DNA of 64,000 nt from Marsupella aquatica (lineage: Eukaryota; Marchantiophyta), in NCBI GenBank assembly GCA_973895155.1, contig OZ316892.1:21886001-21950000 (forward strand). The letters are read 5' to 3'. Under the pieces are notes generated by a model. That model ran no database searches. It saw only the letters and a program-made list of their open reading frames with translations, and was not told the DNA's origin. Both the position numbers and the translations under genes were made by a program. The number at the start of each line of letters is the position of its first letter. The first letter of the stretch is position 1. Shown here piece after piece: positions 43,901-55,243 of the stretch.

Positions 43901-46283
43901 AGGAAGAGGACGGGGAAGAGGGAGAGGGAGAGGCAATGCCAACCAGGCTCATGATGGGCTTAGCAAAACAAGACGAGGAAAGGGTGCAGTGCAGGTATCT
44001 GCAGAATTCGAAACTGGGGTTGTTGAAGGTCAATTTCAGGGAATGAAAATAGCGGAGGGAGCTGAGTTGGAACAAAACATTTATTCTGGGAAGGTTAATG
44101 CCATACAAGAAAGGGATGTTCATGCTAAATCAGTCGAAGATACTCGGGAAGGGGAGGCCCCGTCGATGAAGCCTGTTCCTCCTGCGCACTTCTATGCTCT
44201 GGAGAGTGAACAGAGAATTCTCGATTTGATCAAACCTCAATATGTGATTGTGTATGATCCTGATATGGGTTTCGTACGAGAGTTGGAGGTCTTCAAAGCT
44301 CAATATCCATTACAGACATTAAAAGTTTACTTTCTAATCTACGAAGACTCCACTGAAGCTCGAAAGTTTGAGGCCAGTATCCGAAGAGAGAACACATCAT
44401 TTGAGTCTCTTATACGACAAAAGGCATCGATGATGATCCCTGTTGATCAGGTGTTGTTCTATTGTTCTTCTAAGTATGTTCTTGTGTTTATATACTTTTG
44501 GGAGCATGCCTCCCGTCTCACCTCGCAAAATTAGGAGGCGCCAGTTGATCACCTCAGAGTTGCCTTGGTATCCGTATTGATCAAAATATTATCTTGAACG
44601 TTTGTCCTTGGCAGGAGGTTTTAACAAATTTTGCCTCCACTAATTTGCGAAGCAAAAATGTGGCGCGGTTTTGCTAAACGTGTCTTAGAGATATAAATTT
44701 AACCTTACATGTGGGTTTTTCAGGATGGACGTATGCTCGATATAACCCCGTCTCCTCAATCAGCTACTGGGGTGGCACTGAATACCAGGAAGGCAGGTGG
44801 AAGAAAAGCCGCTGAGAAGCAATTGCAGGTTGGTCCCCGTTAAGTACACCGTCTGAATACAAATGCCAGAAAGTTTGATTGTTCACCAGGCTAGTCGGAG
44901 GAGTTTTGACAGAAAGCGCAAGTGCGGGTAGTGGTATAATGCAGAGCAGGTTATTGAGTGTTTACAGGTTAGATATTGATTAAGCATGGTATGAAGTGGA
45001 ATACGACAAGGAATCCAGAATAATTGCTTGACTTCGGGTCTTTGTTCCTGGACATCATACAGCTATACAAACTGTGCTCACATCAATAAAGTAGAGGTGT
45101 CCGTAATTCATTTTCTGTGCTTACTATTGTAATTTCGGAACCTACAGGTAATTGTTGATATGAGGGAGTTCAATAGTAGTCTACCATGTGTACTTCATCA
45201 GCAGGGTATGCGAATAATACCTGTGACTCTGGAGGTTGGAGACTACATCTTATCACCTGATATATGCGTAGAGCGGAAGAGCATTTCTGACATGTACTCA
45301 AGTTTTGCGTCAGGCCGCCTCTATCACCAGGCTGAAACCATGACACGATATTATCGCCTGCCAGTGCTTCTGATTGAGTTCTCTCAAGATAAGAGCTTCT
45401 CTTTGCAGGTAAGATCCTTAGCACTTTCCTCTGCAGGTTTAGTTGTTCAGGGTCTATAAACAACTCAAGGATAGTCTTCGATGCAGTTGTGAACCCAGAT
45501 AACAATGTCTGGGCTTTAGTTCAAAATAACGTTTACCCACCTATACGACCTGCCCTCCTTGTGAGCCGAATAATCTGTATTTTCTTGCAGAGTTACTTGA
45601 AGCAGTGTCTACTGTGTCCATGGTTTGAACTTGAAATGATAAACAATTTGTCAGGATTTGTTTGCAGAATGGTCTCGGTTTTGTAGATCAATAATTTACT
45701 TGCTTTTCTGTTGACTTCTGTGCAGTCGGCCAGTGATGTGGGTGAGGACATCATGCAAGCGAACATTATATCCAAGTTATCTCTCCTAGTTCTCCACTTT
45801 CCTCGACTACGCATTGTTTGGTCCCGAAGCCTACATGCAACAGCTGATATTTTTGCATCACTTAAAGCTAATCAAGATGAGCCTGACGTGGAGAAAGCTA
45901 TGCGGGTTGGTGTGCCCACCGAAGATGGCCTCATAGAGGGTGACATGAGGCACGTAAACTTCTTGGACATTTGTTTCTTGCTTGGTTATGTTCTGAAAAA
46001 TCTCCAATTTGAATATTCTATCGTTTCCGATTACTTGGACAAGGAATTCATAGATATCTTTATCTGCCTTGACAGAGCGGAGAACTATAATACAAGCGCC
46101 GTTGAGTTTCTCCGACGACTTCCTGGTGTTACTGATGCCAACTACCGGACGATAATGGATGGATGCAAGAGCTTAGCAGATTTGGCGTTGATGCCTGTTG
46201 AGCAATTGGCTACCATAATGGGCGGTCAACGTCCAGCCCGCATGCTGCGAGAATTCCTGGATGCCAAATGTCCAGTGTTGTAA
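40914..46283 (+). CDS. XPF: XPF/RAD1/UVH1 structure-specific DNA repair endonuclease subunit
   Basis: Catalytic subunit of the ERCC1-XPF nuclease, which makes the 5' incision in nucleotide excision repair and acts on recombination intermediates. Exons: 40914-42233, 43180-43350, 43614-44450, 44724-44828, 45148-45408, 45726-45949 and 46076-46283, giving about 1041 residues against roughly 950 in Arabidopsis. The N-terminal half is the degenerate helicase-like domain ([12 protein letters not shown] onward). The nuclease domain follows, with [13 protein letters not shown] and the GDXnERKX3D motif (G842 D843, E853 R854 K855, D859). The C-terminus is the helix-hairpin-helix pair ([15 protein letters not shown]). 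Odd points: an RG-repeat at about 590-605 in the linker, a duplicated block in intron 1, and a GC-AG final intron. The start at 40914 was preferred over 40899 because family alignment begins at MLSFHEQ. An AATAAA lies at 46518. Confidence 0.93.
42234..43179 (+). other. XPF intron 1
   Basis: A 946-nt intron with GTAAGG donor and TGCGCAG acceptor. It contains a 222-bp tandem duplication and the start of a third, decayed unit. Confidence 0.85.
42397..42840 (-). repeat. 222-bp tandem duplication in XPF intron 1, open on the minus strand
   Basis: Units 42397-42618 and 42619-42840 differ at only a handful of positions. A decayed partial third unit follows (42841 to about 42880), and a faint fourth match lies near 43012-43045. 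The unit is 74 codons long, so the minus strand stays open through both copies (195 codons, 42837 to 42250). Each unit encodes [18 protein letters not shown] and [16 protein letters not shown] or close variants. I recognise no family. The frame has no promoter or splice signal that I can support, so I list it as a repeat, not a gene. Confidence 0.85.
45950..46075 (+). other. Predicted GC-AG final intron of XPF, length divisible by three
   Basis: The 126-nt segment begins GCACGT after AG and ends TTGACAG. Removing it joins GDMR to [12 protein letters not shown], the order conserved in plant XPF. No GT donor nearby keeps the frame. Left in place it adds 42 codons without a stop, so both mRNA forms would be translatable. 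Confidence 0.7.
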
Positions 46284-47550
46284 ATTTCAGTCTGGGACTT
46301 GAGGTATTTTCAGGGCCCTTTATACAAGAAGCTCCAGAAAGGAGTGAATTTAACAGATATACAAATCAAGTGCTTCATGGTTACTAAAAAGTGTACCATA
46401 CAGAGCATAGGTTTAGGATTCAATTGCTTACTTCCCGGCTCAATTGTTGAGCAGCTTGGGATACTTGAAATTATTTAAGGCAAAGCCTAAATTAATTCAC
46501 GCACATGGTTTCGTGCAATAAAGAGCTGTGTGACGCCATTTGTGGATTTTTCAAAATGATCGAAGTGTTTCTGACATTAAGCAACTCGAATGGAATTGTC
46601 TGATTCCACATGTCAATTTCTTCAACAGACTTCATCTGATGCACGTTGTCGAATTTCCTCACTATCTCTGCACTGCAAGTAACCTCTAATGTTTTCTATG
46701 AGGTTACGAGGACTACATTACTCTTTGCTTCTGCTCACTATGTTCTCCGCAAAAAAGGATTGGATTTGCATCATCCTTACTTTTATGAAATTATAAATGA
46801 GAATCATCAGTGCTTAAAAACATCTCCAATAGAATTTTAGGAATACAAGTAATTTGCTATCGACTCCAGCATCCCTCTTTGACGGAGTCTTGCTAGATTG
46901 CTTTCAGATTACAGTTCTATATTGATAAGGTCTATACATTAAGTAAAGGCATGCATTGAACGTCCATTAATTGGCCACTACTTCGCTGACAAAAAGGTTC
47001 CCAGATTCTGACCACCCCGCCAACACATCTGCTCCCGTGCACTGCCACATATGTGCAAAAGGTTTACGGAAATGTTGATCAGAGGTAGCATGCAGAAAGG
47101 CAACGACCGAAACAATAATTAATCCTCGTTCCGACATTAAGTTCTAGATGAATAACACTCAAGCCGAAACTAAAGTTCTGTGTAAGAAGTTTTGAATTCT
47201 ATCCAAATGGCAAGGAAACTCACTTTGTCAACACCAAGCCACCGTGAATCACCGCGGAAACCAAAGCACCGCCCCATATCTCCCGCGGAACTCTGAGCCC
47301 AACGTCCACAAATCACCTGTCCACGACCCAAATTTTAAAACTAATAGAATTTTGACCAAAAGTAAATACTTGGCAGGGTCTCATCTACCCAACAACTAAC
47401 GCCATCAATTCACAAAAGACTGGGAAGTAAACACTGACCTCATAATCTAGACCATGCACGTATATAAGGTTTGGGTCAAGTGCAGAAAATGCCAATCCAG
47501 AAATCTGCAAAGTTCAGCTGTGTCACCGAGTGATCGCCGAAAAATGCAAG
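46284..47550. other. Spacer between convergent XPF and WD40 genes
   Basis: Contains the XPF 3' untranslated region (AATAAA at 46518-46523) and presumably that of the WD40 gene on the other strand. No further gene is seen. Confidence 0.5.
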
Positions 47551-50500
47551 CTAACACCAACTTGAAACCATTCCAGAGTTCCATATTCCCACAACCAAAA
47601 CAAAGTCATCTTCCTGAGTATCACATATAATGGAAACGAGAAGTTCCTTAAGTTCTCCGGGAAAAGTATTGGGTTTGATATATCCGGTAAATTCTGCCAA
47701 TATCGATTGCAAAATACTTTCCAGCTGAGACCCCATAGCATATTTCAAACACGGCGCAAAGCTACCTATACGTATCAAATATACAGGTACCTCGTATTTT
47801 GTGCAGCCAGTCCATCGTGAGAGTGCTGACCATCTGCGAAGGGAAATTCCCATATTGAATGTATGATTAATCTTTGACGACAGCCAGCCTTGCCCTTGAG
47901 GGTTAATTCTCATGCGTTGATTAGGAAGAGACGTCCACTTGCTATGTTATCGAGGCTAAAAATTTGGCCAAAGTCTGTCTCTAAAGGCTGAATTAGCTTG
48001 CCCCGTAAAAATGCACGGCCGAAGAACTTACTTCAGTGGATCAAACACAAGAGCTGTACGTTCAGCACCACCGGTTGCCAGCAACCCAGTTGGCGAACTG
48101 CAGACAGCATACAGAGAACCTCCAGAATATGCGCCAAGAATTCGCTGGACAAAACCACCCTTTTCACTTGCCCTCAAGTCCCAGATGCTTACCTGTTGTC
48201 AACCGACGTCAGACAACTTCCCCAATTAAGCTTTGTACTCAATGTCCAGAATAGTTTATGCAGCTACATACAGTTCAGCCCTGGAAACCGTTCCTGGACA
48301 ATATGTGACAGCCAAAATTTGATGCTTTTCTCCGCAGGTCACTTCACATCAATAGCAGCAATCAACCAGGGAGGACAACTCAAAACATCGTTGTCTCAGA
48401 TACCTGTGACCCCTCTGCAACAGCTACTGTAGATGAGCTACTGCTTCCAAAGTATGGTCCACTGAGAAATGTTAAAGCAGATGGGTGCTGCAGACTGCAA
48501 GATACAGTCCGAATCAATTTCCAAGACAAGGATCAGTCAGGAAAACGCTATGACCGACTGAGTAACCCATCATAAGAAAAGTACTTCAGGGGCGCTCTGA
48601 TGAGCATCCCTTTACAGTGAGTATGTTTAATTTGATGGTAACTGGAGGAACTCAGTAAAACGACTGCATGTCATAATGTAACAAACAAAAACTCTAAGTT
48701 TGTTTGCCAGGGAGGGATAGGAGAGCACACAGGCACCAGATATCGATGTTTAACCCGTATCTGACACAATGTATGTTTGACACTAAACCAGCCACTGGAG
48801 GAATTACAGCACGCCACACGAAAAGAATTCACTTAAGCACAACAGTATGCGAAACTTTCCTGGTAATAATGAGCTTACCGACTTACGTGCGTAGGGTGCG
48901 AACATTAATGTCTCCATCATAGATGTCAATGCTCTTGGCCAAACCCCTTGCAACCACTACCTGCACAATTGTCAGCCTGACATCATGCTTCTGGGATTAT
49001 GTATTGAATTTGGACGATTATCATGACTAGGTTTTTGATTATAAGTATTGGGTATACAAGACTGACGGTAATCTTGAAATTCAATTAGCTCGGGAAACAA
49101 ACACGAGGAGAGAAAGTCCAGAGAAATTACTAAGGAAGGTTGGTTTAGAGAAAATGCCAAGCCTGCCCAGCCACCTTCCCCAATTCCCCCATCTCTGGGA
49201 TTGGCAGTGTAAAGTGGAGCACCTACAAGTAAAATGACAATTCTAGTTCGTCAGCAATCAGAGCAAAGAAAGCAGTGTTATATCCATCCTGCTGCATCAT
49301 TTCTAAGTTTATTTTCAAGCATGTTTATTTTCAAGCATGTCAGGAGAACTTCGGTGGACAACGGAAGACAGCCATCTTAGCTTGTGACTGAATTGGAAGG
49401 AAAGCTGATACGGAAGCAAACGCTGGTATTACTGAACTGCACAGGAGCAAAGACTTCGTTGCTGACATAAAAATTGAAAATGTTTACCATTGTCGACATC
49501 GTCCAGACACACCACGAGCCGCCCATAAGAATCGACAGAGCCTACTAGAAGTCCTTCATCATCTGCCAGATTCACAAACAATTTCAACACTTCTCCAGAT
49601 GGCCAAAAACCATAGAAAAGCAGGCCAAGATGAAGTAAGTGAAGTACTTACTGTGAGACACAGAAACCGCTACACTCTGAATTTCTGCGTGATGAGGGCA
49701 ATGATCTAACCAACAGGCATCAGATACCTGTGAAATAGAAAGCCACATGGGTACTTGAGAATTGAAAGGGCGAAGAACCCCCAAACATCGCAATACTATC
49801 ACGCTAAAGGATGACGTTTATTCCACCGTGAGGTCCCATACGCAGTTTAAAGGGCGATAATCTAAACAAGAATATTCCACTCCGGTAAAAGAAACGACCA
49901 AACAGAGAGCGTTCAAGGCCTCCAGAAAGGGGCACGGACAGACTGATTGGGAAAACTATTAAACGTTTCAAACAGACGCGATGCGCGGAATGTATTTTAA
50001 AAACTTACTTGAGCGTCTTCCGGGATAATCAGTTTTTCCTTTCCTTCCACAATAGTGTGTTCTTGCAACTCCACCTAGAGGGACACAAGCCCAAAAAAGA
50101 TCTCAATGGCATTCTAGGGACTATCATAGTGAACCACATGTAGAGGTCATGGACTAATAATCCGCATTCTATAAAAGTCCAGCTTGATCAAGAGTATATT
50201 CTTAACATGAGTAAGACTGGACTTCATGTCCTTCAAATATTGCTAGGAAACCTTTGACCACTAACCAGCTATTTCCAAAGAAAACAAAAAGCAAGTGCAG
50301 ATCCCCAACATAATTGCCTTCATTCTGGATCCAGAACCCTCCCCACAAACAGTCAGCTTCATATCAAAAAGAGCCATATGCGAATGCCACAACCCGATTC
50401 CGCAATTCAAATCCTAGCGTTCTGACCTTTAGCTGATACAGACGAGAGCCGGAGCCCAACAAAATTTTGCAGTACTTCCCATCTGCAGTCACCTGCGCCA

Positions 50501-50757
50501 CCAAAACATAATCAACGGTGTTAAGGCAGCTGCTGCAGTAACCAAACTGAAGAAATAGCGAGGAAATGGATTCCAGAGAAGCGTCAATACTGCATTGTAC
50601 TGTCCATAGATTCTGAGAGGAAGAAGTGTGAACCATTGATTGACAGTACAGTACTTACCACAGCAGCAACGCGGTGAGAGTGGGAGGATGCCGGAGATGG
50701 AACTGGCAGCAGCGACTTGGGCACCGATGCTCGCCGCATAACTTTGACTCTCACCAT
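47551..50757 (-). CDS. WD40-repeat protein, about 10-11 small exons
   Basis: Reconstructed from phase-compatible exons on the minus strand: 50757-50659, 50492-50427, 50074-50009, 49727-49652, 49562-49488, 49222-49131, 48960-48887, 48494-48404, 48192-48032, 47833-47791, and a terminal exon ending at the TAG at 47551. The terminal exon may begin at 47613, or the preceding exon may simply run on. Joined protein segments include HRVAAVVTADGKYCKILLG, GLLVGSVDSYGRLVVCLDD, GEGGWAGLAFS, IDIYDGDINVRTL, VSIWDLRASEKGG and GLLATGGAERTALVFDPLK. These show the periodic hydrophobic strands and the IWDLR signature of beta-propeller repeats. Total length is about 300-360 residues. It resembles an uncharacterised plant transducin/WD40 family. 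No enzymatic role can be inferred; such proteins usually scaffold complexes. Confidence 0.8.
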
Positions 50758-52023
50758 TGTGGGTCTTCAAATTTTCAGTCTCCACAAAGCTGGCTCCGAA
50801 ATCTTCTTTCAACAAAGATGCCCAACTTCGTGTTTTCTTAGCATGTGGTCTGGTATGCCTCTTTGGGTGTTACTGTGCCCCATCACCAGCCTTCAGGAAT
50901 CGAGCTCTACGATGTTTGTTTTGGCACTGGGAACATATATCGGCCAAATGATGTGTCGCACCTTACTCTAGGAGGGATGTGCATCTCTCTGTGTAATATG
51001 CAACCGTGTCTTCCTCTCATTGTCTCTTTATGAAATGTCATTCTGGGAAGGACTCTGCTGCTGTTAGATTATGGTGACAGTTTTGCCTGACCATGAGATG
51101 GGCCTAAAGATATCACTATGTGCACTATGGAATATTTTATTTCTTCTCATGGTCTCTTTATGAAATGTCATTGGGGGGAGAGGACTGGATCATGGTGACA
51201 TTTTTGGATGACCATGAGATGGGCCTAAAGGTGTCACTATGCACCTTTTCCACATCCAACCCATCACTTTCCCTGCAGCTCACACACCTTGAAGTTGCTG
51301 GGCCAACTTGCAGACTCCCCACAACTTCCGACCCTGGCTAAGTCACTTGTGCTCAACAACACCTAAGCTTAGCATCACTTACTATTGACAATACTCAATA
51401 GCACACAGGCGTTGGGCTAGTCTTCTATGGTATATATCACCATCAAAGTCTAGCACCCCTCATGACCTACTCACTAGAGTGAAGCCATAGCCAAAATCTA
51501 TCTGGGAACAAAAATCTTGATGTTTAGACTATGTTTGTGAATAGGGAGGGGCATGGGGAATCTAGGTACAAGGAGCGCCTCGTATGCTAACACACGGGTA
51601 GTCAGGTTGGGAGGGGCTGCTTTTGTAATTAGGCAAACTTTAAGGACAAGAAGGGAAGGCCCCAAGTGTCCCCATTTCTAGTGAAGAGCTTAAGGGTGGT
51701 TTTCCAATATAACTAGTGACTTTTTGTCACCCAAGAAAATTGGAGGGCCACTTATAGTTGTAAATATATGTTCCAGACCAAAAATCTTTTGAAATGAAGG
51801 TCAATAAATGCAAATTTCTTGAAGAAAGGAAAATGTCTCCATCACCTCTCAAGGTGGTATAAATTTCTAAACAAACAAAACACTTTGCATCAGCATTTAT
51901 TTGCTTTGGGCTCACTGCTTGCCATGTACAATTGGTAGACACCATACTTCAATGGGCAACCAAGCTCTTTCTAATCCAACTGCACGCCCATTCCCACTCA
52001 TTGTACATGGGCCCTCAAGTTCT
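50758..52023. other. Intergenic region upstream of the WD40 gene
   Basis: Presumed promoter of the WD40 gene, then non-coding DNA with a 130-bp duplication (51015-51260). No gene is recognised. Confidence 0.45.
51015..51260. repeat. 130-bp imperfect tandem duplication
   Basis: TCTCATTGTCTCTTTATGAA at 51015 recurs at 51145 (TCTCATGGTCTCTTTATGAA). Both are followed by ATGGTGACA, a block like GACCATGAGATGGGCCTAAA and CACTATG. Confidence 0.75.
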
Positions 52024-52644
52024 TGTAAACAACTTTTTACCAACCTGTCCCCCTAACTGCCTGAAATCACTATCCTATCCCCAAAACAAATTTATTTATC
52101 AACCTGCCCCCCTCTTTGTACATGGGTTAGTAATAACCCAGTACAGGGTTCCACTGCCACATGGCAAGGTGCAAGTGGCTGCAGGTTAACCACGCAAGAT
52201 CCGCTCAGCACAAAGGTCACCCAGCCCTAAGCCAGCACAAAGGTTGAAAGCCAAAGCCTAAGATGGCTCTGGACAATAGCGGGATCAATGCATAAACATT
52301 TGCGCACTTTTTGGTCAGCAAAAGAAGGGCAGGTACAAAATGCAGGGATAAAAAATAGTGTTTTGGTGAGATGACTTTCAGGCAAAAACTGACCCATTTT
52401 TTCTGGTTCCTGGCCTGCCCGATAAAGCTCTGTGATGGGGAAGGGGGAGGGGTGAGTGGGGATTGTGCCTGGTTAACCTTTTGGCCACTCACACCTTGAC
52501 ACTTTGCAGCGGGAACCCTGTATTGGGTTATTGCTAACCCATATACAAAAGGGCGGCAGGTTGACAAATAAATTCATTTTTGTGACAGGATAGAGAATTT
52601 GGGTAGTTTGGGGAACAGGTTAATAAAAAGCTGTTATTGTAAAA
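52024..52644. mobile_element. 620-bp fold-back element with arms of about 180 bp
   Basis: The left arm (52024 to about 52205) and right arm (about 52455 to 52644) are inverted copies of each other. Shared blocks include TTTATTTRTCAACCTGCC, GGGTTAGYAATAACCCARTA, CAGGGTTCC, CAAGGTGYRAGTGGC and AGGTTAACCA. Arms begin with a block like TGTAAACAACTTTTTA. Similarity is roughly 75-80 percent by eye. The central 250 bp is unique and codes for nothing recognisable. This is a non-autonomous fold-back or MITE-like element. Confidence 0.75.
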
Positions 52645-52659
52645 CCAATTGCAACCCTT

Positions 52660-54265
52660 TCTAGCCATTCCTTATTCATTCGTCCATTATCATGCCTTGA
52701 GGCACAAATACAAGTGACAAGTGCTATTTGTTTGGCAGCCGTAACCTATTGAGGCTTGCCATCGGCCACTATTATGACTTGGTCCTGAAAACAAGTGACA
52801 ATGCTCTAGGACTTCCTAGTATTTGGCAATTTTCCTAATCAATATCATCCGGTCACTCACACAATCACACCTAGGTCTGAAGTAGCCAGATTGAACTAGG
52901 GATCTCTAGGTTCCAAATTGCTTCCTAGCCCGTCCATGCTTGCTCAGCCATTGTTGGGCCTCAAGGAGCACTGCAGGCAAAAAAATGTTCCATTGCTAAT
53001 TTTTTGGCAGCCGTAACTGATCACTGCTTGCAAGACGGCTTGCCATGGACTGCCATTATGGCATGGGCCTCAAAATGGGTGTGAATGCTCCAATAAGACC
53101 CCCTAATATTAGACTTATCCTAGTCACTATGACCCACTCAGAGAGTCACACCTTGCATAGAGTGCCAATTGAACCTGGGACCTTTGGGCTCCAGGCTCAT
53201 CCCTTCCTAGCTATTCCATGATTGTTTGGCCATTGTCATGCCTTGAGGCATAAATGCAAGCAACAGATGCTTATGTGCTCTTTGCTTGGCAACCCTACCT
53301 GATCACACAACATACAATAGGACCTGTTTTGGGTTTTCAAGGTTGGGGCTGAAAACTGCGATTATTTTGGGTTTGAAGGGGCCCGCACAGGGGGGGGGGG
53401 GAGGTGCAGGCTCATCCCTTCCTAACCTTTCCATGATCATTTGGCTATTGTTGTGTACTTGCAAGTGCCAGATGCTTCTGTGCATTGTGTTTGGCAGCCC
53501 TAACTGATCACAGCTTACAATTTGCCACAATTATTTTGGGTTTTCAAGCGGGGCCTTGACCACAATTATTCTGTGTTTCCCAAGGGAGGGCAGGCTCATC
53601 CCTTCCTAGCACTTCCATGATTGTTTGGCTATTGTAGTGCCTGGAGGCTTAAGTGCAAGTGACATATACTTCTGTGCTTTTTGTTTGGCAGCCCTAACTG
53701 AACAGGCCTTCAAATAGGTCTCAATTATTTTGGGTTTTCAAGGGGGGCCTGAAAACCCCAATTATTTTGGGTTTTCAAGTGGGGGCCTGGCTTACCCCTT
53801 CCTGGCCCTTCCATGATCACTTGGCCACTGTTGTTCCTCGAGGCATACTTGCAAGCCGCTTGATTCTTCCGTGTTTTTGTTTGGCAACCTTAATTGATCA
53901 CAACTTATGAACAGCCCGCAATTATTTTAGGTGTTCAAGGGAAGGGGCAGGTTCATCCCTTCCTAGCCCTTCCATGGTCATTTGGCCCTTGTTGTGACTG
54001 GACGCATAAATGCAAGCAACAGATTGCTTCCATGCTTTGTGTTCTGCAGCCCTAACTGATCACGGCTTGCAATAGGCTGCAATTATTTTGGGTTTTCATG
54101 AGGGGCCTGGAAACCAATGCGGATGCTCTAATAAGACCTCGTAATATGGGGCAAATTTTCCTAATCACATATTACCCACTCACAGAATCACCCCTGTGGC
54201 ATGCGTAGTGGCGGATTGAACCTGAGACCTCTACTGTAGGTTCGAGCCTCATTTCTTCGCCAACT
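52660..54265 (-). repeat. Array of SINE-related repeats
   Basis: At least seven diverged units. The phrase TTCCATGAT with GGCCATTGTTGTGCC, the phrase TTTGGCAGCCCTAACTGATC and the phrase CAATTATTTTGGGTTTTCA recur in order; TTCCATG starts at 53214, 53429, 53613, 53809 and 53970, giving spacings of 160-215 bp. Three tRNA-like heads with a B-box-like block lie on the minus strand near 52885, 53169 and 54212 (AGGTCTCAGGTTCAATCC for the last). They match the head of the SINE at 1483-1807. Units without heads fill the middle. Confidence 0.7.
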
Positions 54266-55243
54266 ACCAAAGCCAGCTGATCATCAATGTTACCAAGTTT
54301 AGATGCGAGAGCAATAGTTTCGATCAACACACGAGACGGAGCAGAACAGACGTTGTAAGCGAGGAAGTGACGAACAGAAGAGCAGCTCCCTCTTGAAACG
54401 TCTGAGATGTGGTGATGGCGATGAGGGTGATCAGCTGTGCTCTCCGCTCGTGCTCGCGGTGCAGCTGCTGAAGCGGTGATGCGTCTCGAGCTGATCCGTG
54501 TGGAGGCCGACGATTGTGCCAATCATTCTGAGCTTTCCGTGCAGACGATTGATGTGTGGCGTGTTCTTTGAGCACTCGGCTAGGCTACGGAAGTCGGCGT
54601 CTCTCCGGGAAATGCTTCGGCACGGGCGGTATGGGCGGGGACAGCGAGTACGAGCGAGAGAAGCCGCTTCTCAGGGCTTTTCAAACTGATCAGAGAAGAA
54701 TAATAGGTTGGGAGTCGGCAAGCGACAGAGAGGGAGGAAGAATGAATGATTGAATTGGTGGTTTGCTCGAGTGATGAATGACTGATTTCAAGAATGCAGA
54801 ATTGATTATTCAGGTATAAAATCAGTACTGTATGGCTCGGCTTGTGGCTCGGCTTGGCTCGGCTGGAATGGAAAGGAAAGTTCCAGTTGCTGAGGCAGTC
54901 GCCTGTGACGACAATGTGCGCGTCGATGAAGCGATGGACGAGCTGTTGTTCGATTCCAAGGTATAGCAGCATCGGGTGGGCTGGTGCTGGTGCTGTGCGG
55001 GCGGTGGCTGTGAGGCCTTCTTTGCGCCGAGGATGCAAAGCTACGGACAGACCTGTGAGTTTTTTCGTTTTCTTCTTCTTCTTCGTTCTCATTTCTGTTT
55101 CTCTGGGGGACGAGCGACAAGAAGGAATCGAATGAGAAGCGGGGTGTGAAGAATTGATCGGTGTGTGGTGGTAGGAGGGAGGGCGGGGAGGTTGGCAATC
55201 GAGTGAGGGTCTCCATCCATGCGGCGGCCAAAGCAGCAACAAT
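54266..55243 (+). other. Inferred promoter and leader of SMG8
   Basis: GC-richer than the repeats before it. It contains a pyrimidine-rich tract (TTTTCGTTTTCTTCTTCTTC near 55061). Minus-strand open frames here (for example 55386 to 54580) overlap the SMG8 start and look like composition shadows. No start codon upstream of 55244 keeps the SMG8 frame with confidence. Confidence 0.4.

Noticed and set aside
50427-50615. Longer WD40 exon beginning at the CTCTCAG acceptor near 50615
   Set aside because: The frame is open, but joining exon 1 directly to 50492 gives the smooth HRVAAVVTADGKYCKILLG sequence. The longer version inserts a Cys/Ser-rich stretch with no family resemblance.
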